Shown: positions 52,916-61,694, counted from the first letter of the stretch. The stretch is 64,000 nucleotides of DNA from Streptomyces roseus (GCF_001044425.1 NZ_LFML01000033.1:62001-126000); one strand, 5' to 3'. Made by a program: numbers and translations. Notes: generated by a model not told the origin, from the sequence alone.

Positions 52916-54358
52916 GTGAGCACCGAGAACGAGGGCACCGCGGCCCCGACGCCCCCCGCGGCCCCGTCCACACCCCCGGTGGCCGCTCCTGCCCCCGAGA
53001 CGCCTGCGCCCGGTACGGAGCCCACCCAGCAGATCCCGCCGACCCCGGCCGGCCCGGCACCGGCTCAGGCCCCGGGCTACGCCCAGGCACCCGCGCCGCA
53101 GGCCCCGGCCCCGGCGGCGTACGGCGCCGAGGGCTGGCCGCCCCCGCCGCCCGCGGTCCCCGCGTACGGCTCGGGCGGCGGCCACGACGGCGGCCCGTGG
53201 GGCGTGCCCCCGACCGCCGACGGCATGCCGCCGGCCAAGTCGAAGGGCAGGGGCGGCCTGGTCGCCGCCGTGCTCGTGGCGGCTCTTCTCGCCGGCGGTG
53301 TCGGCGGAGGCATCGGCTTCTGGGCCGCCGAGCGCAGCGAGAAGGGCGTCGGCTCGACCACTGTCGCCGCGAGCAACACGCCCAAGGACGTCAAGCGGGA
53401 GGCCGGCTCGATCGCCGGCCTGGCCGCGGGCGCGCTGCCCAGCGTCGTCACCATCGAGGCCTCGGCCGGCGACGGCGAGGGCGGCACCGGCACCGGCTTC
53501 GTCTACGACCAGCAGGGCCACATCCTCACCAACAACCACGTGGTGGCTTCCGCCGCGAACGGCGGCAAGCTCTCCGCGACCTTCTCCGACGGCAAGAAGT
53601 ACGAGGCGGAGGTCATCGGCCGGGCCCAGGGCTACGACGTGGCCGTGCTCAAGTTGAAGAACCCGCCGTCCGGCCTCAAGCCGCTGCCGCTCGGCGACTC
53701 CGACAAGGTCGCGGTCGGCGACTCGACCATCGCGATCGGCGCCCCCTTCGGCCTGTCCAACACGGTCACCACCGGCATCGTCAGCGCCAAGAACCGCCCG
53801 GTGGCCTCCGGGGACGGTTCCGGCGCCAAGAACTCCTACATGAGCGCCCTCCAGACGGACGCCTCGATCAACCCCGGCAACTCGGGCGGCCCGCTGCTCG
53901 ACGGGCGCGGAGCGGTCATCGGCATCAACTCCGCCATCCAGTCGGCCGGCAACGGCGGCTTCGGCGGCGGTCAGGCCGGCTCCATCGGCCTCGGCTTCGC
54001 GATCCCGATCAACCAGGCGAAGAACGTCGCCGAGTCCCTGATCAAGACCGGCAAGCCGGTCTACCCGATCATCTCGGTCTCCGTGGACCTCCAGTCCAAG
54101 GCCGACGGCGCCAAGATCTCCGAGCAGGGGGCCGCCGCCAACGAGCTGGTCGACCCGAACGGTCCGGCCGGCAAGGCGGGCCTCAAGCCCGGCGACGTCA
54201 TCACCCAGTTCGGCGACAAGCCGATCGACAGCGGCCCGACCCTCATCAGCGAGATCTGGACGCACAAGCCGGGCGACGTGGTGAAGCTGACGTACCTGCG
54301 TGACGGCAAGCCGAACACCGTCGACATCACCCTCGGCTCGCGGGTCGGCGACAAGTAG
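52916..54358 (+). CDS. HtrA/DegP-type membrane-anchored serine protease with PDZ domain
   Basis: Protein of 480 residues. The cytosolic N-terminal 110 residues are Pro/Ala-rich, followed by one TM helix (GLVAAVLVAALLAGGVGGG). The trypsin-like domain has the triad His in ILTNNHVV, Asp in GYDVAVLKL and Ser in INPGNSGGPLL. A C-terminal PDZ domain lies at about 395-475 (GPAGKAGLKPGDVITQFGDK). It acts outside the membrane in quality control. GTG 52916 has GAGGAG eight bases upstream; a TATAAA at 52762-52767 is a possible promoter element. Confidence 0.93.
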   Translation: MSTENEGTAAPTPPAAPSTPPVAAPAPETPAPGTEPTQQIPPTPAGPAPAQAPGYAQAPAPQAPAPAAYGAEGWPPPPPAVPAYGSGGGHDGGPWGVPPTADGMPPAKSKGRGGLVAAVLVAALLAGGVGGGIGFWAAERSEKGVGSTTVAASNTPKDVKREAGSIAGLAAGALPSVVTIEASAGDGEGGTGTGFVYDQQGHILTNNHVVASAANGGKLSATFSDGKKYEAEVIGRAQGYDVAVLKLKNPPSGLKPLPLGDSDKVAVGDSTIAIGAPFGLSNTVTTGIVSAKNRPVASGDGSGAKNSYMSALQTDASINPGNSGGPLLDGRGAVIGINSAIQSAGNGGFGGGQAGSIGLGFAIPINQAKNVAESLIKTGKPVYPIISVSVDLQSKADGAKISEQGAAANELVDPNGPAGKAGLKPGDVITQFGDKPIDSGPTLISEIWTHKPGDVVKLTYLRDGKPNTVDITLGSRVGDK

Positions 54359-54376
54359 CGACGGCCGAGGACCGGC

Positions 54377-54398
54377 CCGGGCCTGACGGCCGGCCCGG
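54377..54398 (+). terminator. Terminator after the HtrA gene
   Basis: Stem CCGGGCC / GGCCCGG with an 8-nt loop, 18 bp after the stop. Confidence 0.55.
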
Positions 54399-54480
54399 AA
54401 CCTGACGGACCTGATCACCGGCCGGCTCGATGGAGGGGCCGTGGGCGCGAATCCGCCTACGGCCCCTCCCAACGTCCGCT

Positions 54481-54486
54481 TATGCT
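54481..54486 (+). promoter_or_regulatory. -10 element of a leaderless LysR-gene promoter
   Basis: TATGCT ends six bases before GTG 54493, the spacing expected when the transcript starts at the start codon. Confidence 0.5.
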
Positions 54487-54492
54487 TCCCTT

Positions 54493-55398
54493 GTGTTCGA
54501 TTCGCGGCACATACGCACCTTCCACGAAGTGGTCGCCTCCGGGTCGTACTCGGCGGCCGCCCGTGCCCTGGGGTACACCCAGCCCGCGATCACCCAGCAG
54601 ATGAAGGCGCTCGAACGCGCCGTCGGCACCCCGCTCTTCACCCGGGTCGGGCGCAAGATGCAGCTCACCGAGGCCGGCGAGTCCATGGCCCGGCACGCCG
54701 AGTCCATCCTCGGCAGCCTTTCCGCCGCCGAGGCGCAGCTCAAGGCGTACGCGCGCCTGCGCACCGGGCGGGTCCGGCTCTGCGGTTTCCCGAGCGCCAA
54801 CGTCACCCTGGTCCCCGAGGCCCTGAGCGACCTGGCCAAGGAACATCCGGGCATCCAGGTCGAGCTGTTGGAGGGGGAGCCCCCGGAGTCGCTGCGCCGG
54901 CTGGAGCGCGGGGAGTGCGACATCACCCTGGCCTTCACCTATCCGGGACTGCACGAGGAGATACCCGAGGAGGTCGCCGAGGTCAGGCTCCTGGAGGACC
55001 AGCTGACGGTGCTGCTCCCCACCGGGCATCCGCTGGCCCGCCGACGGGCCGTGCACCTGGCCGACCTCGCGGAGGAGCGGTGGATCGCCGGCTGTCCCCG
55101 CTGCCGGGCGAACCTGCTGCACGAGTGCGCCGAGCTGGGCTTCGTGCCCGACATCCGGTTCGCCACCGATGACAACCTGGTCGTGCAGAGCATGGTCGGA
55201 CAAGGGCTCGGGGTGGCGATGATGCCCGCGCTCGTGCTTCCTTCCCTCTCCCTGAACAAGGTCTGCGGGCGCCTCCTCCAGCCCGCGGCACGCCGCCACA
55301 TCGCCGCCTACGTCTACCGCGACCACCTGCGCATCCCGGCGACCGCCGTGGTCCTGGACGCGCTCAAACAGGTGGCCGCGAACCGCGTGGGCTGCTGA
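54493..55398 (+). CDS. LysR-family transcriptional regulator
   Basis: Regulator of 301 residues. Winged HTH: RHIRTFHEVVASGSYSAAAR and LGYTQPAITQQMKALERAVG. The effector domain runs from GRVRLCGFPSANVTLVPEAL on. A CPRCRAN segment with two Cys is unusual and might sense thiols. GTG 54493 (VFDSRHIRTFHEV) fits the family start; it is probably leaderless. The dioxygenase and exporter genes follow on the same strand, so they are likely targets, with cysteine or a sulfur compound as ligand (inference). Confidence 0.9.
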   Translation: MFDSRHIRTFHEVVASGSYSAAARALGYTQPAITQQMKALERAVGTPLFTRVGRKMQLTEAGESMARHAESILGSLSAAEAQLKAYARLRTGRVRLCGFPSANVTLVPEALSDLAKEHPGIQVELLEGEPPESLRRLERGECDITLAFTYPGLHEEIPEEVAEVRLLEDQLTVLLPTGHPLARRRAVHLADLAEERWIAGCPRCRANLLHECAELGFVPDIRFATDDNLVVQSMVGQGLGVAMMPALVLPSLSLNKVCGRLLQPAARRHIAAYVYRDHLRIPATAVVLDALKQVAANRVGC

Positions 55399-55497
55399 CC
55401 ACCCGGCTGCACCGCCCCCGAACCCATAAGCGGGACTTGGGATTTCAGGTCGGAACTGTCGTTGGACGTGATGGATCGGCTGTCCGACGCTGCTTTC

Positions 55498-56052
55498 ATG
55501 ACCACCACTACACCGGCCCGTACGACCGCGAGGATGGCCGCCCTCGTCAGTGAGATCCGTGCGGTCGTGGACCGGGGGCTGGCCCCGGACCTGACCGCCT
55601 ACCTCGTCGGCGAGCGCGTGGCACCCCATCTGGGCATGCCCGACCTGCTCACGCCCGGGCAGCGCGTGGGGGACCCCGACCGGTACCGGCAGCACGTCCT
55701 GCATGCCGAGCCGGACGGCAGCTTCTCGGTGGTGGCGCTGGTGTGGCTGCCCGGGCAGGAGACCGCCATCCACGACCACGTCTCCTGGTGCGTGGCCGGG
55801 GTGCACGAGGGCGAGGAGAGCGAGATCCGCTACCGCCTGGCCCCCGCGGCGGGAGACGCCTGCGCCCGGCTGGTGGCGACCGAGCACGTGGTCAACGGCC
55901 CCGGCGAGGTCTGCGGCTTCGCGCCGCCCGGCGATATCCACAAGGTCTACAACTCCTGTCGTACCACGGCGATATCCCTGCACGTCTACGGAGCCGACGT
56001 CATCCGCCTGGGCAGCAGTGTCCGCCGCGTCTACGCGCTCCCCACCGACTGA
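55498..56052 (+). CDS. Cysteine dioxygenase-like cupin
   Basis: Thiol dioxygenase of 184 residues, oxidising cysteine or a related thiol to the sulfinate. Iron ligands: His-x-His in TAIHDHVSWC and His in PPGDIHKVYN. The family start (VDRGLAPDLTAYLVGERVAP) is present. ATG 55498 (MTTTTPART) is used; GTG 55462 and others are possible. Its stop overlaps the exporter start (TGATG), so they are translationally coupled. Confidence 0.87.
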   Translation: MTTTTPARTTARMAALVSEIRAVVDRGLAPDLTAYLVGERVAPHLGMPDLLTPGQRVGDPDRYRQHVLHAEPDGSFSVVALVWLPGQETAIHDHVSWCVAGVHEGEESEIRYRLAPAAGDACARLVATEHVVNGPGEVCGFAPPGDIHKVYNSCRTTAISLHVYGADVIRLGSSVRRVYALPTD

Positions 56053-57110
56053 TGGCCCTGCTCAACCGCCCGGTGCGCGGAGCGGAGACCGAAAGCCCCG
56101 GACGTGTTTCACGTGAAACATCCTCGTCCTGGCCGGGGTTGGGAATGGCGGTCGCCGGAGTGCTGGTGGCCTGGTGCGTGCACCGGCTGGTGCCCGCCGT
56201 CCCCACGCTGACCGCGTCCGTCGTGCTCGGCATCGCGGCGGCCCATCTCCCGGGCGTACGGGACCTCGTACGAGGGGTGGCCCGCCCGGGGCTCTCCCTG
56301 GCCGGGCGGCGACTGATGCGGATCGGCATCGTCCTGCTCGGCCTCGGCCTCGGCCTGGATCAAGTGCTGCGGCTCGGCTGGGCCACGGTGGCGATGGTGG
56401 CCGCTGTGGTAGCCGCCACCTTCTTCGGCACGCTCTGGCTGGGCCGGCGGCTCGGGCTGCCGGGAGACCAGCCCCTGCTGATCGCCACGGGGTACTCGAT
56501 CTGCGGAGCCTCGGCCATCGGAGCCGTGAGCCAGGTGTCGGGCAGCGACGAGGAGGACGTGGCCGCGTCGGTGGCGCTGGTGACCCTCTGCGGAACCCTG
56601 GCGATCGCCGTCCTTCCGCTCCTCCAGGACCCGTTGGGTCTCTCGGACCCGGCCTTCGGCCGCTGGGTCGGCGCGAGCGTTCACGATGTCGGCCAGGTGG
56701 TGGCCACCGCCCAGACCGCCGGTCCGGGCGCGCTCGGCGAGGCCGTTCTGGTCAAGCTGATGCGGGTGGCCCTGCTGGCTCCGCTGGTGGCGGCAGTGGC
56801 CTTCTCCGTACGGGCGCGGCGCCAAGGCGCGCGGACGCCCTCGGGACGCCGCCCGGCACCTGTCCCGCTGTTCGTGGCCGGGTTCCTGGCCGCCGCCGCG
56901 CTGCGCGCCACCGGAGTGCTGCCCGAGGCGGCGCTGGACTGGGCGCACACCGCGCAGGAGCTGCTGCTGGCGGCGGCCCTGTTCGGGCTGGGCAGTGCGG
57001 TGGACCTCCCCAAGCTGGCCCGGACCGGCGGGCGGGCCGCGGTACTGGGGCTCGGCGCCTGGCTCGTGGTGGCGGGGGTCTCGTACGCGGGCGTGCTGCT
57101 GACGATGTGA
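56052..57110 (+). CDS. YeiH-family putative sulfate/sulfite exporter
   Basis: Membrane protein of 352 residues with about ten TM helices (PTLTASVVLGIAAAHLPG, IGIVLLGLGLGLDQVLRLG, ATGYSICGASAIGAVSQ, ASVALVTLCGTLAIAVLPLL). The conserved segment GYSICGASAI is diagnostic. The family is linked to sulfate or cysteate export by genetic evidence only. ATG 56052 overlaps the dioxygenase stop. The N-terminus contains the parS-encoded VSRETSSS. The likely role is removing sulfite/sulfate made from cysteine. Confidence 0.87.
   Translation: MALLNRPVRGAETESPGRVSRETSSSWPGLGMAVAGVLVAWCVHRLVPAVPTLTASVVLGIAAAHLPGVRDLVRGVARPGLSLAGRRLMRIGIVLLGLGLGLDQVLRLGWATVAMVAAVVAATFFGTLWLGRRLGLPGDQPLLIATGYSICGASAIGAVSQVSGSDEEDVAASVALVTLCGTLAIAVLPLLQDPLGLSDPAFGRWVGASVHDVGQVVATAQTAGPGALGEAVLVKLMRVALLAPLVAAVAFSVRARRQGARTPSGRRPAPVPLFVAGFLAAAALRATGVLPEAALDWAHTAQELLLAAALFGLGSAVDLPKLARTGGRAAVLGLGAWLVVAGVSYAGVLLTM
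56106..56119. promoter_or_regulatory. parS site 6
   Basis: Perfect GTTTCACGTGAAAC within the first 25 codons of the exporter gene (VSRET). Confidence 0.92.
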
Positions 57111-57289
57111 CCTGAGTGCACTGCAGGAAGCGGGAGTTGGCCAATTCCTGGCCGGAACCGACCGAACGTTCCGACCGTCTCCTGACTTCTCGCGCCACGC
57201 GTGCGAACCTGCCGCCGATCCGCACCGACCGCTCTTCACCCCCACCCTGCCCGCTCCGACGGGACCGGGCACGGCAGAAGGAGTCCTGC

Positions 57290-58249
57290 GTGAATCGTCA
57301 TCGCACGGCAGCATCGGTCCTCATGGCGGCGGGCGCCCTGATCGCGGGGGCGCTGACGGCGGCCGCTCCCTCGGCGGCCGCCGATTCCCCGGCCTCGTTC
57401 CAACAGCAGCACACCCAGGGTTTCTGGACCGCCGAGCGGATGCGCGGCGCCGCCCCGCTGGACGTGACGGCAGCGCCGGGAACCGGACGGGCGCCGGCCG
57501 CGGCCACCGCCGCGCCCACGGCGATCGCCCCGACGGCGGCCTCCGCCGCAGCGGCCTCTCCGGCGTCGTTCCCTCAGGCGGGCGGCGCGTGGACGGGCGG
57601 CGGAGCGGTGGTGAAGACCTCGGGCCGGGTCTTCTTCACCTTCGGTGACCGCACCGCGTCCTGCTCCGGGGACTCGATCACCAGCGCCAACGGCAGCACG
57701 GTCATCACCGCCGGCCACTGCGTGAAGTACCAGGGCACCTGGCACACCAACTGGATCTTCGTTCCCGGGTACGAGAACGGGAACGCGCCCTACGGCCAGT
57801 GGTCGGCCACCAAGACCTTCGCCACCGACCAGTGGGCCGCCAGCGAGGACATGAACATGGACGTCGGCCTCGCCGTCGTCGCCCCGCTGAACGGCCAGAA
57901 GCTCAGCCAGGCCGTCGGCGCCCAGGGGATCCTGTTCAACGGCGGCTACAACAAGAAGATGTACTCGTTCGGGTTCCCGGCGGCCGCGCCGTACGACGGC
58001 ACCAAGCTGGTCTACTGCAGCGGGAACACCGGCAAGGACTTCCTGCTGACCAAGGACCACGGCCTGGGCTGCAACATGACGGGCGGCTCGAGTGGCGGCC
58101 CCTGGTTCCAGGACTTCAACGAGGCCACGGGCTTGGGCACCCAGGTGTCGGTGAACAGCTTCGGCTACACCTTCCTGCCCAACCGGATGTTCGGCCCGTA
58201 CTTCGGCAACGAGGCGAAGGCCGCCTACGACAAGGCCCAGAATTCCTGA
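57290..58249 (+). CDS. Secreted trypsin-like (V8-type) serine protease
   Basis: Exported protein of 319 residues. Signal peptide to about residue 33 (MAAGALIAGALTAAAPSAAA). An Ala/Thr/Pro-rich propeptide or linker follows. Triad: His in VITAGHCVKY, Asp in NMDVGLAVV and Ser in TGGSSGGPWF. Two Cys pairs (TASCSGDS, AGHC; LVYCSG, GCNMTGG) may be disulfides. GTG 57290 has AGAAGGAG six bases upstream. It is monocistronic, followed by a tRNA gene. Confidence 0.92.
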   Translation: MNRHRTAASVLMAAGALIAGALTAAAPSAAADSPASFQQQHTQGFWTAERMRGAAPLDVTAAPGTGRAPAAATAAPTAIAPTAASAAAASPASFPQAGGAWTGGGAVVKTSGRVFFTFGDRTASCSGDSITSANGSTVITAGHCVKYQGTWHTNWIFVPGYENGNAPYGQWSATKTFATDQWAASEDMNMDVGLAVVAPLNGQKLSQAVGAQGILFNGGYNKKMYSFGFPAAAPYDGTKLVYCSGNTGKDFLLTKDHGLGCNMTGGSSGGPWFQDFNEATGLGTQVSVNSFGYTFLPNRMFGPYFGNEAKAAYDKAQNS

Positions 58250-58267
58250 CCCGACCGCCCCCCGCCT

Positions 58268-58286
58268 GCCGGTACTCTGTACCGGC
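58268..58286 (+). promoter_or_regulatory. Inverted repeat just upstream of tRNA-Ser
   Basis: GCCGGTAC-TCT-GTACCGGC, 8-bp arms. It may end the protease transcript; it also contains TACTCT (58273-58278), a fair -10 about 10 bases before the tRNA. Confidence 0.45.
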
Positions 58287-58288
58287 CA

Positions 58289-58378
58289 GGTGGGTTGCCC
58301 GAGCGGCCTAAGGGAACGGTCTTGAAAACCGTCGTGGCAGCGATGTCACCGTGGGTTCAAATCCCACACCCACCGCCA
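58289..58378 (+). tRNA. tRNA-Ser (anticodon UGA)
   Basis: 90-nt class II tRNA. Acceptor GGTGGGT pairs with ACCCACC, discriminator G, encoded CCA. Anticodon arm ACGGT-CTTGAAA-ACCGT gives TGA at 58323-58325, which reads UCA and UCG/UCU wobble codons. A long variable arm (CGTGGCAGCGATGTCACC) and the T-arm GTGGGTTCAAATCCCAC complete the structure. Confidence 0.98.
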
Positions 58379-58397
58379 GTCAGAGAAGTAGCAGGTC

Positions 58398-58434
58398 AGA
58401 GGGCGGGTTCCCCGATATGGGGGACCCGCCCTCT
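58398..58434. terminator. Terminator between tRNA-Ser and GNAT gene
   Basis: 16-bp arms AGAGGGCGGGTTCCCC / GGGGGACCCGCCCTCT (one G-U), 5-nt loop, serving both convergent transcripts. Confidence 0.9.
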
Positions 58435-58482
58435 CTGTTCGGTGCCGGTGTGCGGGTCGTGGCGGTGTGCGGGTCCTACGGG

Positions 58483-58989
58483 CTACCTCAGTACCGCCCG
58501 CCAGTCGTTGCTCGTGTGCCACTGCCCTGGCGGGTACTCGAACTCGCTCTCGCCGCGCAGTACGAAGCCTGCCTTGCGGCAGACGGCGTTGGACGCCCCG
58601 TGGTCCACGGACGGGAAGGCGTGGAGGTGTCGGCGCGTACCGTGCGAGGCCGCGTGGGCGATGAGTGCGTGGGCCGCCTGCGCGGCGAGGCCGCGGCCCT
58701 GGAACTCGGGGAGGATGCCCCAGCCGGTCTCGTACACCTCCTCGTCCTTCCACACGCGCTCCCAGAAGGCGATCGTCCCCACGCTCTCGCCCCCGGCGAC
58801 GATCCGGAACACCCGTCCGGCCTCCGGCTCGCGGGCGCTCAGCGCCAGATACCGCCGATGGCGTTCTTCGAGCTTGGCCTCGGTCTCCGGGCCGCCGAGG
58901 TGTTCGGTCATGACGGGCTCGTTCTTGCGCACCAGAAGCCAGAAGTCGTCTTCTGCCCAGGGCACGATCCGAAGAGGGGAAGCGTCCAT
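58483..58989 (-). CDS. GNAT-family N-acetyltransferase
   Basis: Acetyl-CoA-dependent enzyme of 168 residues, similar to ribosomal-protein-type acetyltransferases. The acetyl-CoA site is TGWGILPEFQGRGLAAQAAH, then the terminal strands SNAVCRKAGFVLRGESEFE. ATG 58989 (MDASPLRIVPW). The substrate is unknown. Confidence 0.85.
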   Translation of the reverse strand: MDASPLRIVPWAEDDFWLLVRKNEPVMTEHLGGPETEAKLEERHRRYLALSAREPEAGRVFRIVAGGESVGTIAFWERVWKDEEVYETGWGILPEFQGRGLAAQAAHALIAHAASHGTRRHLHAFPSVDHGASNAVCRKAGFVLRGESEFEYPPGQWHTSNDWRAVLR

Positions 58990-59132
58990 GCCGTCACGGT
59001 AGGCGCTGGGCCTTCCGAGTGGTGTTTGTCGGAAGATCGGCGCGCGTCGTGGGGGCGCTGCGGTTGCGGTCACATCATGACGAATGTATGCAGATCCGCC
59101 CGTCGGAACATCGCGAAACGAAGGACTTCGTC

Positions 59133-59504
59133 ATGGCTCACCGCATCACCGTCACCTCGCTCTGGACCGCAGTCGTCGCCGTCGTCGTCGCGCTCCTCGC
59201 CGCCCTCGGGTTCGGCGCCCAGTCCAAGTCCGCGCCGGCCACCGCCGCCGCCGGCGCCCCCGTTCCTTCCCGCCGCACGACGGCTGCCGTACGCCGGCCG
59301 GCCCGGCCGATGGGGCGGCGGAGCTGGCGGGCGATGATGCGGGGCGGTTCGCTCCCGCCGACCATCAAGCAGCGGATCCGTGCCGAGGCGCACGGCAAGG
59401 CCCCGTCCGTCCGCCGCTCGACCACCGCTGCCGCGTCCGCCGCCGTCTCCATGGCCGGGACCGGCTCCGGAGCCGGCCGTGACGAGGTCGACCTGGCCGC
59501 GTAG
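59133..59504 (+). CDS. Small membrane-anchored/secreted basic protein
   Basis: Unrecognised protein of 123 residues. One N-terminal hydrophobic helix (LWTAVVAVVVALLAALGFGA), then a basic, Arg- and Ala-rich chain (RRPARPMGRRSWRAMMRGG; TIKQRIRAEAHGKAPSVRR). AAGGA lies seven bases before ATG 59133. No function is assigned. Confidence 0.6.
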   Translation: MAHRITVTSLWTAVVAVVVALLAALGFGAQSKSAPATAAAGAPVPSRRTTAAVRRPARPMGRRSWRAMMRGGSLPPTIKQRIRAEAHGKAPSVRRSTTAAASAAVSMAGTGSGAGRDEVDLAA

Positions 59505-60032
59505 CGCCCGTACGGCATCGTGCGCCGCGCGCGTCGGTACGCGCGGGAGGCAGTTCAGAGCGGTAACGGCATCAGCAGCAGGCGCTGGAGCCCGGTCGGC
59601 AGGTCGCGGCCGTGGATCGCGCCGGTGAGGTGCCCCGGAGCGGGGCACGGTGGGATGGCCCCGGCGGGTGCCGGGGGCGGGCAGGGGGCGTGAAGCCCGG
59701 CATTGCAGGGCCGCAGGCCCGGGAGACGGTGGGGTTCCCGGACGGAGCGGCCCTTTTCGGCATGTCCGGCGCACATGAGTTTGAAGGAACGTTTCAGCCC
59801 AGTCCCTGCGGTGGTTTCGGCGGCCTCCGGCGCGCTGACCTGCGGCGTTGGGATGCGAATGGGGTTTATCCGATGTTGCTCATACTTGCGGGGGAATAGG
59901 GGGCTCCGGGCTGGTTCGCCGGGGATTCGGCGGGCAACTCTGGTCTCGCGACGTCGTCACCACGCAACGACCGAGGCGGTCGGCCAACTGCTTTGGAGCA
60001 AGTCCCACTTCGCTTTTCTGGAGGATCCACAC
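59505..60032. other. 528-bp gene-poor region with two hairpins
   Basis: No reading frame here has convincing codon use or a ribosome binding site. Two compact hairpins are seen: GTGCCCCG/CGGGGCAC (59630-59648) and CCCCGGC/GCCGGGG (59659-59676). The first may end the upstream transcript. The promoter of the next gene is expected around 59860-59990; GGAGG at 60019-60023 is its ribosome binding site. Confidence 0.55.
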
Positions 60033-60338
60033 ATGGCAACCATCCGTACCGCCCGCGTCATCGCCGCCGTCGCCGCCCTCCCCCTCGCCGCCTGCCTTCT
60101 CGGCGGTGTGGCCTCGGCCGACAACGGCTCCTTCGCGAACGACGGATCGAATGCGAGCGTCGCCGGCATCGTCGGCAGCGGTGTCGGCGGCAACAACAGC
60201 GGCAATTCGTCCACCTCGCAGCAGGTGGCCACGGGCTCCGGCGCGTCCAACCAGAACGCCAACGCGCAGGTCAACGGCTCGGCCTTCACGGCGATCCAGC
60301 AGGGCAACCTCGCGGCCAACTTCCACCCCTGGTGGTAG
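60033..60338 (+). CDS. Small secreted Asn/Gln/Ser/Gly-rich protein
   Basis: Exported protein of 101 residues. Signal peptide VIAAVAALPLAACLLGGVASA; the Cys in LPLAACLLGG could be a lipobox but is weak. The mature 70 residues (DNGSFANDGSNASVAG onward) are rich in Asn, Gln, Ser, Gly and Val, with repeating short turns such as NSGNSSTSQQVATG, SNQNANAQVNG, and end FHPWW. The composition resembles surface amyloids or fibre proteins, but it is not a chaplin or rodlin by motif. GGAGG is eight bases before ATG 60033. Confidence 0.78.
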   Translation: MATIRTARVIAAVAALPLAACLLGGVASADNGSFANDGSNASVAGIVGSGVGGNNSGNSSTSQQVATGSGASNQNANAQVNGSAFTAIQQGNLAANFHPWW

Positions 60339-60364
60339 GCGCTCCCCCAGTCCTCTGAGTCTTT

Positions 60365-60416
60365 GAGGGCGCCCGTGCCACCGGACCGGCTGAGGTCCGG
60401 TGGGGCGGGCGCCCTC
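60365..60416 (+). terminator. Strong terminator after the small secreted protein
   Basis: Arms GAGGGCGCCCGTGCCACC / GGTGGGGCGGGCGCCCTC plus inner GGACC/GGTCC give a stem of about 20 bp with a 6-nt loop. Confidence 0.85.
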
Positions 60417-60492
60417 GCGCGTTCGCGCCCGCGCGTACCGAGCGGGGCCCGGCCCTTTCCGGGCTCTCGCGACCTTGACATCCGCGGTAAAT

Positions 60493-60507
60493 CTGACGGA
60501 CAGTCAG
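60493..60507. promoter_or_regulatory. Operator-like repeat before the acyl-CoA dehydrogenase operon
   Basis: CTGAC-GGACA-GTCAG, downstream of TTGACA at 60475-60480. It could be a TetR-type site controlling the operon; low confidence. Confidence 0.35.
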
Positions 60508-60542
60508 GTTCCTCGATGATGTGATGCCGGGAGGCCAGCGCC

Positions 60543-61694
60543 GTGCACCTCGCCCCGACCGAAGGCCAGTTGCGGCTCCGCACCGAACTGCGGGATTACT
60601 TCCACGATCTGCTGCCGGACGGTCCCTCCGGGGATCCCGTCACGCAGCGCGCGCTGCTGCGCCGCATCGGCGCCGACGGACTGCTCGGTCTCGGCTGGCC
60701 CGCCGAGTACGGCGGCCAAGGGCGCGGCGCGGACGAGCAGTTCGTCTTCTTCGACGAGGCGTACCGAGCGGGTGCCCCCGTCTCCATGGTCACCCTGAAC
60801 ACCGTCGGTCCGACCCTGATGAAGTACGGGACCCGGGAGCAGAAGGACTACTTCCTCCCCAGGATCCTCGGCGGCGAGATCGTCTTCGCCATCGGCTACT
60901 CGGAGCCCGAGGCCGGCACCGACCTGGCCTCGCTGCGCACCCGAGCCGTGCGGGACGGGGCGGACTGGGTCGTCGACGGGCAGAAGATCTTCACGTCCAA
61001 CGCCCAGAACGCCGACTGGATCTGGCTCGCCTGCCGCACGGATCCCGAAGCCCCCAAGCACAAGGGCATCTCGATCATCCTGGTGCCCACCGATGCCCCC
61101 GGCTTCGCGTGGACCCCGATCGACACCGTCGGCGGCCTCACGACCACTTCGACGTACTACGACGGGCTCCGCGTCCCCGCCGGCAACCTCGTCGGCCCCG
61201 AGCACGGCGGCTGGGGGCTGATCACCAACCAGCTCAACCACGAGCGCGTGGCCCTCGCCGCCATCGGCATGCAGGCCGAGGACTTCTACGCGAGCGCTCT
61301 GCGCCACGCCCGCACCCCCGATCCGGTCACCGGTGAACGCCCCGCCGACCGGCCCTGGGTGCAGTCCCGGCTCGCCGAGGCTCACGCCCGGCTGGCCGCC
61401 GTACGCCTCCTCAACTGGCGCCTCGTCCAGGACGTGGGCGCCGGCACCCTCGCCCCCGGTGACGCCAGCGGCGTGAAGTTCCTCGGCACCGAGTCCACCG
61501 TCGAGGTGTACCGGATGTGCCAGGAGGTGGTGGGCGAGGAGGCGCTCGTACGGGGGCCCGCCGCCTACGCCGGCGGCGAGCTGGAGCGGATGAACCGGGC
61601 CGCGCAGATCAACACCTTCGGCGGCGGGGTCAGCGAGGTCCAGCGGGAGATCGTCGCCATGATGCGGCTCGGCATGAAGGGAAGGAAGCGATGA
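60543..61694 (+). CDS. Acyl-CoA dehydrogenase, ChsE2/FadE29-like
   Basis: FAD-dependent dehydrogenase of 383 residues, a length typical of ChsE2. Motifs: LGWPAEYGGQGRGADEQ, FAIGYSEPEAGTDLASLRTR, DWVVDGQKIFTSNAQNADW, and the C-terminal TVEVYRMCQEVVGEEALVRG. In mycobacteria ChsE1 and ChsE2 form an alpha2-beta2 enzyme acting on steroid 3-carbon side chains. GTG 60543 has GGGAGG nine bases upstream. It overlaps the next gene (ATGA). Confidence 0.87.
   Translation: MHLAPTEGQLRLRTELRDYFHDLLPDGPSGDPVTQRALLRRIGADGLLGLGWPAEYGGQGRGADEQFVFFDEAYRAGAPVSMVTLNTVGPTLMKYGTREQKDYFLPRILGGEIVFAIGYSEPEAGTDLASLRTRAVRDGADWVVDGQKIFTSNAQNADWIWLACRTDPEAPKHKGISIILVPTDAPGFAWTPIDTVGGLTTTSTYYDGLRVPAGNLVGPEHGGWGLITNQLNHERVALAAIGMQAEDFYASALRHARTPDPVTGERPADRPWVQSRLAEAHARLAAVRLLNWRLVQDVGAGTLAPGDASGVKFLGTESTVEVYRMCQEVVGEEALVRGPAAYAGGELERMNRAAQINTFGGGVSEVQREIVAMMRLGMKGRKR

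Noticed and set aside
59612..59899. A 95-codon plus-strand frame in the gene-poor region
   Set aside because: No ribosome binding site, crosses two strong hairpins and has no recognisable features.
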